Assembly: GCF_001425625.1 (NCBI RefSeq)
Contig: NZ_LMCP01000002.1
Coordinates: 186,001 to 250,000, forward strand
From: Mesorhizobium sp. Root102
GTDB lineage: Bacteria > Pseudomonadota > Alphaproteobacteria > Rhizobiales > Rhizobiaceae
Direction: 5' to 3'
DNA length: 64,000 bases
In this document: positions 1 through 10,483 of the stretch, one piece after another
Position numbering within the stretch: the first letter of the stretch is position 1
Layout of the letters: the number at the start of each line of letters is the position of its first letter
Notes under the pieces: generated by a model
The model's input: only the letters and a program-made list of their open reading frames with translations
Database searches by the model: none
Told to the model about the DNA's origin: nothing
Position numbers and translations under genes: made by a program

Positions 1-921
1 AACATCTTTACGCGCGCCGACAAGGTGCTGACCGAGCTCGAAGGCTTCACCAAGGACGTTCGCGGTCCGCTGACGCAGACCGTGCAGAATGTGCAGACCT
101 TCTCGGATGCGCTGGCCAAGAATTCGGACGGCATCGACAAGTTCCTGTCCGCGGCCAGCACGCTGGCGGATGAGCTGAAAGGCGTTTCCGGCAAGCTCGA
201 TGGCACGCTGAAGGCAGCCGAAGGCCTTCTCAATGCCGTCGACAAGGACAAGATCAAGAGCATTGTCGCCAATGTCGATACGGTGACTGGGAACCTCAAG
301 GAGACTTCGAAACAGCTCGACGGCGTGATCAAGAATGTGGATACCGCGGTTGGGTCCGTCAACGATTTCGCCAAGCAGACGCAAGGCACGCTGGCCAAGG
401 TCGACGGCGTGCTCGACGGCATCGATCCGGCGCAGGTGCGCACGGCGCTCGCCAATATCCAGAAGGCCAGCAAAAACGCCGACAAGGCCGCCGCCGATAT
501 CGCAGAGGTGACCGGCAAGTTTGCCAACAGGGCCGACGACATCGACCAGACGATCAAGGATGCCAAGCAACTGGCGCAACGGCTCAACGACGCTTCGGTG
601 CGTGTCGACGGCATCCTCGCCAGGGTCGACACCTTGCTCGGGTCGGGGCAGGCCGACGGCGTGATGGCCGATGCCAGGGCGACGCTGAAATCGTTCAAGC
701 AGGTCGCCGACACGCTGAATTCGCGCCTTGGCGTCATCACCGACAATCTGGCGCGCTTCTCGGGCCAGGGGCTTTCGAATGTCGAGGCGCTGGTGCAGGA
801 CAGCCGCCGTTCGATCAGCCGCATCGAGGAGGCGGTGACCGATCTCAGCCGCAATCCGCAGCGCATCCTTTCGGGTGGCGATGGCGAGGTTCGGCAGTTC
901 GATGGCAGGGCGCGGCGTTGA
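1..921 (+). CDS. MCE/MlaD-family protein, C-terminal part (5' end cut off)
   Basis: The reading frame is open from the first base, so the N-terminus and the MCE (MlaD) domain itself lie outside the window. The visible ~306 residues are a long helical region with recurring Leu/Val/Asp spacing (DGVL, VDTLLGSG, VDTVTGNL), as in the C-terminal helical part of MlaD/MCE substrate-binding proteins that form the periplasmic component of ABC-type phospholipid transporters. The following gene encodes an ABC-transport auxiliary lipoprotein, the usual partner, which supports the call. The permease and ATPase genes would be expected just upstream. The family is inferred from the tail and the context, not from the MCE domain. 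Confidence 0.75.
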   Translation, partial: NIFTRADKVLTELEGFTKDVRGPLTQTVQNVQTFSDALAKNSDGIDKFLSAASTLADELKGVSGKLDGTLKAAEGLLNAVDKDKIKSIVANVDTVTGNLKETSKQLDGVIKNVDTAVGSVNDFAKQTQGTLAKVDGVLDGIDPAQVRTALANIQKASKNADKAAADIAEVTGKFANRADDIDQTIKDAKQLAQRLNDASVRVDGILARVDTLLGSGQADGVMADARATLKSFKQVADTLNSRLGVITDNLARFSGQGLSNVEALVQDSRRSISRIEEAVTDLSRNPQRILSGGDGEVRQFDGRARR

Positions 922-1000
922 CTTCGGCGTCGGCGCGCCCCAAGAACATGAGCCGCGAAAGCGGGTCGATCTTACGATCCGGGGACAACGGGGACCGCGC

Positions 1001-1609
1001 GTGAAGTCTGTGTGGGTGAAAACGGGCGGGTTGACATCGGCTGCGGCACTGCTTGCCCTGACGCTGGCCGGCTGCGCGGCGTTGGGCGGCAAGCCCGCGC
1101 CGCTCGATACGTTCGAGCTGTCGGCGCCTTCGGTCGACGCGCATGGCCACAGCCGCCGCCAGATCCTGATCGCGCAGCCGTCGGCGCTCAAGGCGCTGGA
1201 CAGCCAGAACATCGTCATCAAGCCATCGGATCGCTCGATCCAGTATCTCAAGGGTGCGCAATGGGCCGACCGGCTGCCGCTGATCGTGCAGGCGCGGCTG
1301 GCCGAGACGTTCCAGCGTTCGGGCAGCTTTGCCGGTGTCGGCAAGCCGGGTGAGGGCCTGGCGATCGACTATCAGGTGATCGTCGAGATCCGATCCTTCG
1401 AGGTGCGCGTCGACGGCGGCGAGCATGCCGAGGTCGATCTGTTCGTGCGCATCCTCAACGACCGCAATGGCGAGGTGCGTGCTTCCAAGAGCTTCACCGC
1501 ATCCGCGCTCGTTTCGGGCAGCGGCAATCCCGCCTATGTCAGCGCACTCGACAACGCGTTCGGCGATGCCGCCAAGCAGATCGTGGGCTGGACGGATTCG
1601 GTCATCTGA
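1001..1609 (+). CDS. ABC-type transport auxiliary lipoprotein (PqiC/DUF330-like)
   Basis: A 202-residue exported lipoprotein. From the GTG at 1001 the product starts with a short basic segment, a hydrophobic stretch and the lipobox LAGC with Cys25. The open frame extends upstream to 875, but that would bury the signal peptide inside the protein and overlap the MCE gene; GGGGA lies just before the GTG. The body, with LDTFELSAP near the N-terminus and QYLKGAQWADRLP in the middle, matches the auxiliary lipoproteins that accompany MCE/Mla-type ABC transporters and are thought to link the inner-membrane complex to the outer membrane. It follows the MCE gene by 79 bp and is the last gene of that operon, ended by the terminator at 1717-1744. 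Confidence 0.8.
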   Translation: MKSVWVKTGGLTSAAALLALTLAGCAALGGKPAPLDTFELSAPSVDAHGHSRRQILIAQPSALKALDSQNIVIKPSDRSIQYLKGAQWADRLPLIVQARLAETFQRSGSFAGVGKPGEGLAIDYQVIVEIRSFEVRVDGGEHAEVDLFVRILNDRNGEVRASKSFTASALVSGSGNPAYVSALDNAFGDAAKQIVGWTDSVI

Positions 1610-1716
1610 TTTCCGTAAAGGCTTGATCGCACAGCACTTGTGACAGCGCTGATGCCCGAGGCACTGCGACGGGCGCCGCGCCGCAGACGTGCCAACAGCA
1701 CAAATCGGTCGAAATG

Positions 1717-1744
1717 AAAAAGGCGGGAAATTTCCCGCCTTTTT
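1717..1744. terminator. Bidirectional Rho-independent terminator
   Basis: A perfect 28-base palindrome: a GGCGGGAAA arm and its complement TTTCCCGCC, preceded by five A and followed by five T. It lies between two convergent genes, the MCE-operon lipoprotein and the giant coiled-coil gene, and can serve both strands. Confidence 0.85.
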
Positions 1745-1765
1745 GTTTGTTGCCCTATCGGCTGA

Positions 1766-4700
1766 TCAATGCAGGCGGCCACTTGCATGGGCCAGCATGG
1801 TGTAGACTTTGCCGGTGTCCGAGGTCAGGTAGGTCTGCGCCATGATGTTGTCGCGGTCGTTGCGCGAGACATCCTTGAGCAGCTTCTCGAAATCGTCGCA
1901 GTAGCGGTCGACGGCGGCGCGGAACTCGGCTTCCGCCTGATACTTGCGGCGGATCTCGTCGAACGTCTGCTGGCCCTTCAGCGTGTAGAGCCGTCTTGTG
2001 AACACGTCACGCTCACCGCGCCGGTAGCGGTTCCACAACTCGATCGAAGCATCGTGGTCGATGGCCCGCGCGATATCGACAGAGAGCGAGTTCAGCGATT
2101 CCACGACATGCAGTGGCGAACGCTGCGCAGGTGCCGCGCGCGGCGCTTCAGCGGGCGCTGCGGGAGCTGCCGACCTCAGGTCCTCGTCGTTCGACGCCGC
2201 GGTCAGGAGATCACGCACCCAGCCGCCTTGCGGCGTGCGTGTATCACCACGCTGGCGCGGTGCCGCCTCGGCCGGACGCTCAAGGTCGAGCGTGCCGCGC
2301 AGTGCAGGGCCGCCCAATGGCGCCTGAGGCGTGCGCAGCTCCGGCTGCGGAGCCGGTGCGCGGCGCGCCGGCTCGGCAGCGCGTGCGGCCGGCGCTTGCG
2401 GCGCCGGACGCAGATTGCGTGGCTCGGACCCATCGCCGCCGCGGCCGGACTTGGCAACGATGTCCGAAAGCTCTTTCAAGGCGTTGATCTGCTCGGAAAC
2501 GGCGCGGCGGATGGCCGAGGTCGATTCCTTGGCCTCTTCCGGCATCTCGATGACGCCCTTCTTGAGCTCGGCGCGGGTGAGATCAAGTTCGCTCTTGATC
2601 GAGCCCGCGGTGCGCCGCATCTCCTCGGTCGCATCGGCGAAGCGCTTGGTTGCCGAATCGACGACGTCGGTGATGGCGTTGCGGATCTTGTCGGCCGACT
2701 CCATCGTCTTGCCTTCGGCGTTCTGCAGCGTCTGGCCAACGAGATTTTCGAACGAGCGCATGACCCTTTCGAGATCTTCCGACTTCTTGACCAGGCCGAC
2801 GGCGAGATCCTCGAGCGTCGACTGCCGTTCGAGCGTGTGTTCGAGGTTGCTCTGGGCCGAGCTCAACAAGTCCGAAGCGCTGGACAGCAGCCGGCTGTGT
2901 TCGTCGAACTTGGTGGCGATCGAGGCGACCTCACGCAAGGTGGACGACGATAGTTCCGTCAGCCTTGTCGTGTTCGAATCGACCAGTCGCGCCGAGCTGG
3001 CGAAGGTCTGCGCGGCCTTCTCCGTGGTGGCGGCGAAGCTTTGCGTGCTGCCGCTCAGGCGTTCATCGACCTGGCCGAGATTGACCGCGGCCTGCTCGAT
3101 CAGCTGACCGAGCTGCGAGCTGGACTTGGTCATGCGGCCGATGAGGTCGGCGACGCTATCGGACAGCGACGAGCGGGCGCCTTCGACCGCCGACAAGGTC
3201 TCGGCGGTGCGGCTGGCAAGCGCGTCGACAAGTGCGGCATTTTGGCTGCGCAGCTTCTCGGTGGCGCGTTCGGTGACCTCTTCCATGCTCCTTTGCAGTT
3301 CCGAGCCGCCCTGGGCGAAGCGTTCGACCAAAGGCCGTGCGGTTTCGTCGAGGATCTTCGACATTTCGGCCGAACGCGCCGCGAGCATGGTGTTGAGTTC
3401 GCGGGTGTTGGCGCCGATCGTCTTGGCGGCATCGTTGGTGCTCTGGCCGATATGCTGGCCAACCGCGGTGAACGTCTCCGCGATCACATTGGCGCGCGAG
3501 ACGAGTTGCGCCTCGGCATTCGACACCTGCTCGTTGAGCTTCTGGCCCATCGTCTCGGCCGTATGGGCGAGGCGGTTCTCAACGCCTGAGACCTGCTCTT
3601 CGACGCGGGCGGCCGCAGCCGCCGCGCTCGATGCGAGCCGCTCGTCAGCGCCGGTAAGCGCCTGCTCGATTTCGCGGGCATGCACGGCCATCTCCTGGCC
3701 GGTCCGCCTTGCGCGTTCGGCGACCCTTTGCTCGGTATCGGCAAAGGCGCCGACAATGGTCTCGGCATGCTCGCCGATCGTCGTGGTGCTGTTGGCGATG
3801 CGCGATACCAGACGCTGATCGGCATCATCGAAGATGCGGCCGATTTCCGAGGCACGGCTCGACAGTGCTTCCGAGCCTTCGGCGATGCGCGAGACCAGTT
3901 GCTGGTCGGCGGCATCGAAGATGCGGCCAAGGTCCGACGCGCGCGCGGCAAGCGCTTCGGCCGATTCGCCGATGCGCATGCCGAGCCGCTGGTCGGCGCC
4001 TTCGAAGTTGCGCAGGATGTCGCCGGCACGCGCGGCCAGCGACTGGGCCGTTTCGATGGCGCGGGCGACCAGCTTCTGGTCGGCGGCATCGAACGTGCCG
4101 GCAATCTCGCTTGCACGAGCTGCCAGATGGTCGGCGGTGTCCTGGGCCCGGGCGGTCAGCTGATCGGCGGTCTCCTGGGCGCGGGCGGCGAGCTTCTGGT
4201 CGGCCATGTCGAAGGCGCCGGCGATCTGGCTGGCACGGGCGGCCAGCTGATCCGCTGTTTCATGAGCGCGGGCCAGCAGCGAGCTGGATGTATCGTCAGC
4301 GCGGGCAAGCAAGGCGTTCGACGTATCTTCCGCACGGGCGTGCAGGCGACGGTCGGCGTCCTCGAACGTGCGGGCGATGTCTTCGGCCCGCGCCAGCAGG
4401 GCCGCAGAGGTCTGCTCGGCGCGCTCGGCGATCTTGCGGTCGGCGTCGCTGAACGCAGCGCCGGCCTGCTCATGCAGCGTGCTGGTGACTTCCAGCACCT
4501 TTTCGCGCAGGGCGCCGGCGACAAACACAGCGCTCTTCTCGAGCACGCCGCGGATGTTGTCGACACCTGTTGAAAGCGCACGCTCCATGGTGCCGGCGCG
4601 CTCCTCGATGATGCCGGTCTGACGGCTGAACGCCTGCTCGATCTTTTCGACATCCCCGGCGATTGCCGCGGAGATATCGGTGCTCCTGGCGGCGATCTGA

Positions 4701-7700
4701 TCGATATGGCCCGACAGCGAGCGGTCGACGTCCCTGCGGGTCTCAGCGAGCTTGCCGAGATCCTCTTCCAGCGCGCGGGTCAGCATATTGCGACCTTCGG
4801 ACAGCTTGCCGACATGTCCGGCAATGACGTCGTCGATCTCGCTGCGGCTTTCGGTGAGCTTCTGCAGATCAGCTTCCAGGGCGCGTTTGAGGATGTCGCG
4901 GCCCTCGGCCAGTTTCTCCACCTGACCGGCGACCAAACCGTCGATGCTGGAGCGGCTTTCGGCCAGCTTGGCCAGATCGGCTTCCAGCGCGCGCTTGAGA
5001 ACGTCGCGGCCTTCGGCGAGCTTCTCGACCTGGCCGGCGACCAGACCGTCGATGCTGGAGCGGCTCTCGGCCAGCTTGGCGAGATCGTCCTCGAGTGCCT
5101 TCGACAGGGTCGAACGCTCCTGGACAAGCCTTTCCGCGTGGCTGTTGACAAGGCCGCCGACGTTCTCGAGGTCGGCCTCGAGTGACCTCGACAGTGTCGA
5201 ACGATCCTGGGCGAGCCGTTCGGAATGGCTGTTGATCAGACCGCTGACGTTTTCGAGGTCGGCCTCAAGCGCTTTCGACAGCGTCGAACGATCCTGGACG
5301 AGCCTTTCGGAATGGCTGTTGACCAGGCCGTTGACGCTTTCGAGATCAGCCTCGAGCGCCCGGGCGAACTGTGCCCGGTCATCGACCAGTTTCTGCGACT
5401 GGTCGGCAATGGTCCCCTTGATCGCATTGAGGTCGGCTTCCAGAGCGCGCCGCAGGATGTCGCGGCCTTCCGCCAGCTTCTCGACCTGGCCGGCAACCAG
5501 CCCATCGATGCTGGAGCGGCTGTCGGCAAGCTTGGCGAGGTCGTCCTCAAGGGCCTTGGAAAGGGCGGAGCGATCCTGAACCAGCTTGTTCATGTGGTCG
5601 GCGATGACACTGTTCACATTCTGCAGGTCGGTTTCCAGCACCCGCGAAAGCTGCCCGCGATCCTCGGCCAGCTTTTCCGACTGGCTGGCGATGACACCCT
5701 TGATCGTGTTCAGATCGGATTCCAGCGCGCGCTTGAGAATATCGCGGCCTTCCGCCAGCTTCTCGACCTGACCGGCGACCAGACCGTCGATGCTCGAACG
5801 GCTTTCGGCCAGCTTGGCAAGGTCGGCTTCAAGGGTCTGCGACAGCAGGCTGCGGTCCTCGGCCAGCCGTCCCGAATGGCTTTCGATCAGGCCGCGTATG
5901 CCGGACAGATCGTTGTCGAGCGAATGGGAAAGCTGCGTGCGGTCCTCCGCCAGTTTGGCGGAATGGGTTTCAATGAGGCTCTTGATGCCGATTATGTCGT
6001 TTTCCAACGCCTTGGCGAGCACGGCGCGGCCCTCGGCGATCTTTTCCACCTGACCGGCGACGAGACCGTCGATGCTGGCCCGGCTGTCGGACAGTTTGCC
6101 GAGATCTGCTTCCAAAGCGCGCGACAGGATGTTGCGGCCCTCGGCGAGCTTCCCGACGTGCCCGGCAACCATTTCGTCAATGATCGTACGAGCTTGCACC
6201 AGTTTTCCGGAGTCTTCGTTCAAGGCAGTGGAGAGCCTGTTGCGGCCCTCTTCCAGCCTTTCGAGATGGCTGCCGAGCGACGCATCTATGGCTGCCCGCG
6301 ATTCATTGACCTTGCGCAGGTCCTCTTCGAGAGCGCGCGAGATCAGGCTACGGCCTTCGGCCAGCTTCTGCACCTGGTTGGTCACCGCCGCATCGATGCC
6401 GGCGCTGCCCTCGGCGAACTTCGCCAGGTCGGCCTGCATCGCCTCGGCCATGCGCTCGCGGCTTTCGGACAGCTTCCTGCTGTGGTTCTCGACGGCTTCC
6501 TCGATGCCGACGCGGGCGTCGGCGAGCCGCTGGATGTCGCTGTCGAACGAACGCGACACGACGTGACGGGCAGCTTCCATGCGCCCGGCGAAGTCGCTGG
6601 CGCGGGCTTCGAGCATGGAGGAGGTCGAGGTGACGATGTCGGCCATGTCGGCGCCGATCTGGGTCTTGCCCTGATCGATCATCGCCGACAGGGTATCCTT
6701 GCTCTCGGCAAAGGTATGGGCGATTTCGCGGGCGCGCTCGACCAGCGTCTCGTTGATCTGGCGGGCGCGGGCCTCGAGTGCCGCATTGAGCTTCTGCGTT
6801 CCGGTGTCCAGCGCCTCGGCGCGGGTCTGGAATTCGCTGATCAGCGCCTGGCCGCGTTCGGCGAGTGTCCGCTCGATGCCGTTGAGGCTGGCCTCGAATT
6901 CGGAATTGAGGGTGCGCGCGGCACCGCCAAGCAGCGACACCATGCCTGTGGTGCGATCGTCGAGCAGATCGGTCAACGACCGCGTCAGGCCATCCGTGGT
7001 GTCCGTCAGCTTGGCAATGCGGGTGTCGAGAAGGCTGGCGAAGGCCTCGCCCGAGGTCGACAGACGGTCGGTGATCGAATCGAGCCGGCCTTCGACCGAA
7101 TCGAAGATCGACATCGAGCTTTCGTTGATGCGGTCGATCAGCGTGTCGCCGGAATTGGTGATCGTCATCGACAATTTGGTCGATGCATTGAGGATCGAGT
7201 CACGGATGATGTCGGAGGCGGCGCCGATCTCGTCCTTCAGTGTCTCGTGCGCACCGGTGATCGAGGCGCGGACGCGCTCGGCATGGGTGACGACGGCTTC
7301 GCGCTCGCTGCCGAGTCCGTCGACGAGCGAACGGATACGGGATTCATTCTCGGAATAGGAGCGTTCGATCTGGTTGACTTCGCTGTGGACCAGCGTTTCC
7401 AGCTCGACGGCGCGGGCAAGCGTGCGTTCAATGCCTTCGCCCATGGCCGCGACCTCGCGACGAACAGCCTGGCCGATCATCATGACGCGATCCTGGGCAA
7501 GGTTTTCCGGCTCGGTCAGGCGAAAGGCCACTTCGGTCATCGACTGGGCGGCGATGCGCATTTCCTGGGCGCGGCGAATCATTGCCGCGAAGGCCCAAAA
7601 CAGGATGACGGGCACGATCGCCGCGACGGCGAGGCCGATCAGCTCCGGACGGGCAAGGAACTGGTCGAGCGTACGGATTCTCCAGATGCTCGGTCCGAAA

Positions 7701-8143
7701 AGGAGGTTGGCCAAGCCGCCGGCGCCGGCGAACCAGGCGAGCGAAACGAAGGCAACCACCCAGTAAATGGTGTTCGAGGCACGCCTGTTGAGGGTGTGCA
7801 GAAGCGTCTTGTAGTCCTTCTGGCGATCGTCATTGGCCGGCGCGAAACCCGCGGGCTGGGCGCCATTGCGTGATTCCACGGGGCGCAACTCGGCAGGCTT
7901 GGCCTTTGGCGCGGGTTTTGCGGCCTGGTTCTGATTGACCACGGGCTCTGGCTTCTGATTGCGTCCCTCGCGCGCCAGCTCATCGGCGGCCTGGGATATC
8001 TGCGCTTCCAGATCCTCCATCGAAGCCGCGATGTCGAGGTCGCCGCTGCCGACATCATTGCTGAGGTCGAGATCGAGCGCCTTTTCCAGTTCCCTGGCTA
8101 CATCGCTGTCGAGAGTTCTCGTCGTCGTTGGTTTCTTTGCCAT
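1766..8143 (-). CDS. gpr: Giant coiled-coil membrane protein, GPR/RgsE-like polar growth protein
   Basis: A 2125-residue protein. The start is placed at the ATG at 8143 (MAKKPTTTRT); the frame runs 117 bases further upstream without a convincing start. Order of parts: acidic N-terminus (1-120), two membrane segments at about 125-147 and 166-188, then about 1500 residues of nearly continuous helix rich in Ala, Glu, Ser and Arg, including 29/36-residue repeats (574-1129), a Pro/Ala-rich linker near 1940-2000, and a compact conserved C-terminal domain ending LAHASGRLH. Size and layout agree with the Agrobacterium Growth Pole Ring protein (about 2115 residues, apolipoprotein-like helices) and its Sinorhizobium homologue RgsE, which organise polar growth. 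That identity is inferred from architecture; no alignment was run. Confidence 0.75.
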   Translation of the reverse strand: MAKKPTTTRTLDSDVARELEKALDLDLSNDVGSGDLDIAASMEDLEAQISQAADELAREGRNQKPEPVVNQNQAAKPAPKAKPAELRPVESRNGAQPAGFAPANDDRQKDYKTLLHTLNRRASNTIYWVVAFVSLAWFAGAGGLANLLFGPSIWRIRTLDQFLARPELIGLAVAAIVPVILFWAFAAMIRRAQEMRIAAQSMTEVAFRLTEPENLAQDRVMMIGQAVRREVAAMGEGIERTLARAVELETLVHSEVNQIERSYSENESRIRSLVDGLGSEREAVVTHAERVRASITGAHETLKDEIGAASDIIRDSILNASTKLSMTITNSGDTLIDRINESSMSIFDSVEGRLDSITDRLSTSGEAFASLLDTRIAKLTDTTDGLTRSLTDLLDDRTTGMVSLLGGAARTLNSEFEASLNGIERTLAERGQALISEFQTRAEALDTGTQKLNAALEARARQINETLVERAREIAHTFAESKDTLSAMIDQGKTQIGADMADIVTSTSSMLEARASDFAGRMEAARHVVSRSFDSDIQRLADARVGIEEAVENHSRKLSESRERMAEAMQADLAKFAEGSAGIDAAVTNQVQKLAEGRSLISRALEEDLRKVNESRAAIDASLGSHLERLEEGRNRLSTALNEDSGKLVQARTIIDEMVAGHVGKLAEGRNILSRALEADLGKLSDSRASIDGLVAGQVEKIAEGRAVLAKALENDIIGIKSLIETHSAKLAEDRTQLSHSLDNDLSGIRGLIESHSGRLAEDRSLLSQTLEADLAKLAESRSSIDGLVAGQVEKLAEGRDILKRALESDLNTIKGVIASQSEKLAEDRGQLSRVLETDLQNVNSVIADHMNKLVQDRSALSKALEDDLAKLADSRSSIDGLVAGQVEKLAEGRDILRRALEADLNAIKGTIADQSQKLVDDRAQFARALEADLESVNGLVNSHSERLVQDRSTLSKALEADLENVSGLINSHSERLAQDRSTLSRSLEADLENVGGLVNSHAERLVQERSTLSKALEDDLAKLAESRSSIDGLVAGQVEKLAEGRDVLKRALEADLAKLAESRSSIDGLVAGQVEKLAEGRDILKRALEADLQKLTESRSEIDDVIAGHVGKLSEGRNMLTRALEEDLGKLAETRRDVDRSLSGHIDQIAARSTDISAAIAGDVEKIEQAFSRQTGIIEERAGTMERALSTGVDNIRGVLEKSAVFVAGALREKVLEVTSTLHEQAGAAFSDADRKIAERAEQTSAALLARAEDIARTFEDADRRLHARAEDTSNALLARADDTSSSLLARAHETADQLAARASQIAGAFDMADQKLAARAQETADQLTARAQDTADHLAARASEIAGTFDAADQKLVARAIETAQSLAARAGDILRNFEGADQRLGMRIGESAEALAARASDLGRIFDAADQQLVSRIAEGSEALSSRASEIGRIFDDADQRLVSRIANSTTTIGEHAETIVGAFADTEQRVAERARRTGQEMAVHAREIEQALTGADERLASSAAAAAARVEEQVSGVENRLAHTAETMGQKLNEQVSNAEAQLVSRANVIAETFTAVGQHIGQSTNDAAKTIGANTRELNTMLAARSAEMSKILDETARPLVERFAQGGSELQRSMEEVTERATEKLRSQNAALVDALASRTAETLSAVEGARSSLSDSVADLIGRMTKSSSQLGQLIEQAAVNLGQVDERLSGSTQSFAATTEKAAQTFASSARLVDSNTTRLTELSSSTLREVASIATKFDEHSRLLSSASDLLSSAQSNLEHTLERQSTLEDLAVGLVKKSEDLERVMRSFENLVGQTLQNAEGKTMESADKIRNAITDVVDSATKRFADATEEMRRTAGSIKSELDLTRAELKKGVIEMPEEAKESTSAIRRAVSEQINALKELSDIVAKSGRGGDGSEPRNLRPAPQAPAARAAEPARRAPAPQPELRTPQAPLGGPALRGTLDLERPAEAAPRQRGDTRTPQGGWVRDLLTAASNDEDLRSAAPAAPAEAPRAAPAQRSPLHVVESLNSLSVDIARAIDHDASIELWNRYRRGERDVFTRRLYTLKGQQTFDEIRRKYQAEAEFRAAVDRYCDDFEKLLKDVSRNDRDNIMAQTYLTSDTGKVYTMLAHASGRLH
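4757..6424 (-). repeat. Tandem 36- and 29-residue coding repeats in the giant coiled-coil gene
   Basis: About 17 consecutive modules can be read by eye, each ending in a variant of ALEADL. Long modules have 36 residues (SRSSIDGLVAGQVEKLAEGR core) and short ones 29 (INSHSERLAQDRSTL core). In order from the N-terminus: 36,36,36,36,29,29,36,29,29,36,29,29,29,29,36,36,36. Five long copies share the core IDGLVAGQVEK almost unchanged, suggesting recent duplication or gene conversion. Confidence 0.85.
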
Positions 8144-8415
8144 GCCTTCGCTACCCTGTACTAGCTGCCGCGGGCTTATAATTTTGTTTGTCGTACCACG
8201 CGCAGGAGGCTGAAAATGGACCCCTCGTATCGTAATGACACAGGGGGGTAAAGAAAACATGCATTCCGCGAGATACGTAAAACTTTAAATATAGGGTTAA
8301 CGCAACCGTGATTTGGGCGCCGTTTTGGCAACATTTTTCCGGGCCATTCATTAACCCGTTGTCCATTGGATTCGCCTAGGCTTTTTGGGCGATCGAAGAA
8401 ACGGAGTTCGAGTTC

Positions 8416-8784
8416 ATGCGTGGCGAAAGCGGCATTGCCTTCTCAATGCCCGGAGGCGACGTATCCGGACCTAGGCGGTCACGGCCGGTCGATTTGGCAC
8501 ACCTTGCCCGCCAGACCATGGGCGACCGCAGCCTCGAGCAAGAGGTGCTGGCGCTGTTTGTACAACAGGCGCTGTCGGTGCGCGACAAAATACTGGATGC
8601 CGACATCAAGGACCGGCTTCTGCTGGCGCATGGGCTGAAGGGTTCGGCACGGGGTGTCGGTGCCTTTGCCATCGCCGATTGCGCCATCGAGATCGAGCAC
8701 CGGCCGGAAGACAACCAGACGCTCAGGCGGCTCGGCACGCTGATCGACGAAGTGCGCGATTTCATCGCCGCCATCAGTCGCTGA
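8416..8784 (+). CDS. HPt (histidine phosphotransfer) domain protein
   Basis: A 122-residue single-domain phosphotransfer protein. The motif AHGLKGSARGVGA carries the expected phospho-accepting histidine, His72, followed by the small-residue turn typical of HPt four-helix bundles. A non-conserved N-terminal tail of about 25 residues precedes the fold. HPt proteins shuttle phosphoryl groups between hybrid kinases and response regulators in the cytoplasm; no kinase or regulator is adjacent, so the partner cannot be named. The start ATG has GGAG ten bases upstream. It is divergent from the giant coiled-coil gene across a 272-bp gap. Confidence 0.85.
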   Translation: MRGESGIAFSMPGGDVSGPRRSRPVDLAHLARQTMGDRSLEQEVLALFVQQALSVRDKILDADIKDRLLLAHGLKGSARGVGAFAIADCAIEIEHRPEDNQTLRRLGTLIDEVRDFIAAISR

Positions 8785-8896
8785 ATCCCACGCCAAACCC
8801 GGTTTGCGGAAATACGTCACGGAGCGACGCTTTCGCGCGGCAGTTGACTTGCTCGCCGGAGTGATTATCTCGGCTGAGACTCCCTTCAGGTGACAA

Positions 8897-9217
8897 ATGA
8901 CCAAGCTGACTTTCATCGCCCATGACGGCACACATTTCGACATGGACGCCGAGAACGGCTCGACGGTGATGGAGAACGCGATTCGCAACGCCGTGCCCGG
9001 GATTGAGGCGGAATGCGGCGGTGCCTGCGCCTGTGCTACCTGTCACGTCTATGTCGACGAAGCATGGACGGCTGAAGTCGGCGAGCCGGAAGCGATGGAA
9101 GAAGACATGCTGGACTTCGCCTACGACGTCCAGCCGAACTCACGGCTGTCGTGCCAGATCAAGGTGCGCGACGCGCTGGACGGTCTCATTGTGCGGGTGC
9201 CCGCCCGCCAGGGCTGA
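8897..9217 (+). CDS. 2Fe-2S ferredoxin, adrenodoxin type
   Basis: A 106-residue electron-transfer protein. Cys40, Cys46, Cys49 and Cys86 follow the adrenodoxin pattern C-x5-C-x2-C-xn-C within [12 protein letters not shown] and LSCQIKV; Cys44 is an additional cysteine in the loop. Length and the acidic segment before the last cysteine ([10 protein letters not shown]) are usual for the bacterial ISC-type or FdxB-like ferredoxins. AGGTGA precedes the ATG. The ferredoxin-NADP reductase gene follows 183 bp downstream, separated by two palindromic repeats, so the two may function as a redox pair, although no isc genes are present here to fix the pathway. Confidence 0.9.
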   Translation: MTKLTFIAHDGTHFDMDAENGSTVMENAIRNAVPGIEAECGGACACATCHVYVDEAWTAEVGEPEAMEEDMLDFAYDVQPNSRLSCQIKVRDALDGLIVRVPARQG

Positions 9218-10435
<1,218 letters not shown>

Positions 10436-10437
10436 GG

Positions 10438-10474
10438 CGCGTCGCTTTGCATCGAATTCAGTCGACGCGTTTTA
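10438..10474 (+). terminator. Possible terminator after the reductase gene
   Basis: A 7-bp perfect stem (CGCGTCG/CGACGCG) with an 18-base loop is followed by TTTTACGTCTTTT. It is weak because the loop is long and the T-run is interrupted. It sits directly after the stop codon and before the convergent MFS gene. Confidence 0.4.
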
Positions 10475-10483
10475 CGTCTTTTG

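Noticed and set aside
875-1000. Longer N-terminus for the auxiliary lipoprotein
   Set aside because: It would overlap the MCE gene and place the signal peptide and lipobox inside the protein.
5225-7873. Long + strand open frame (882 residues) opposite the giant coiled-coil gene
   Set aside because: It is the mirror of repetitive, high-GC coding sequence; its product is compositionally odd and the minus-strand gene has clear domains.
8285-8300. CtrA-like TTAA-N8-TTAA upstream of the HPt and giant coiled-coil genes
   Set aside because: The spacer is 8 bases, not the 7 that CtrA requires, and no other support for a CtrA site was seen.
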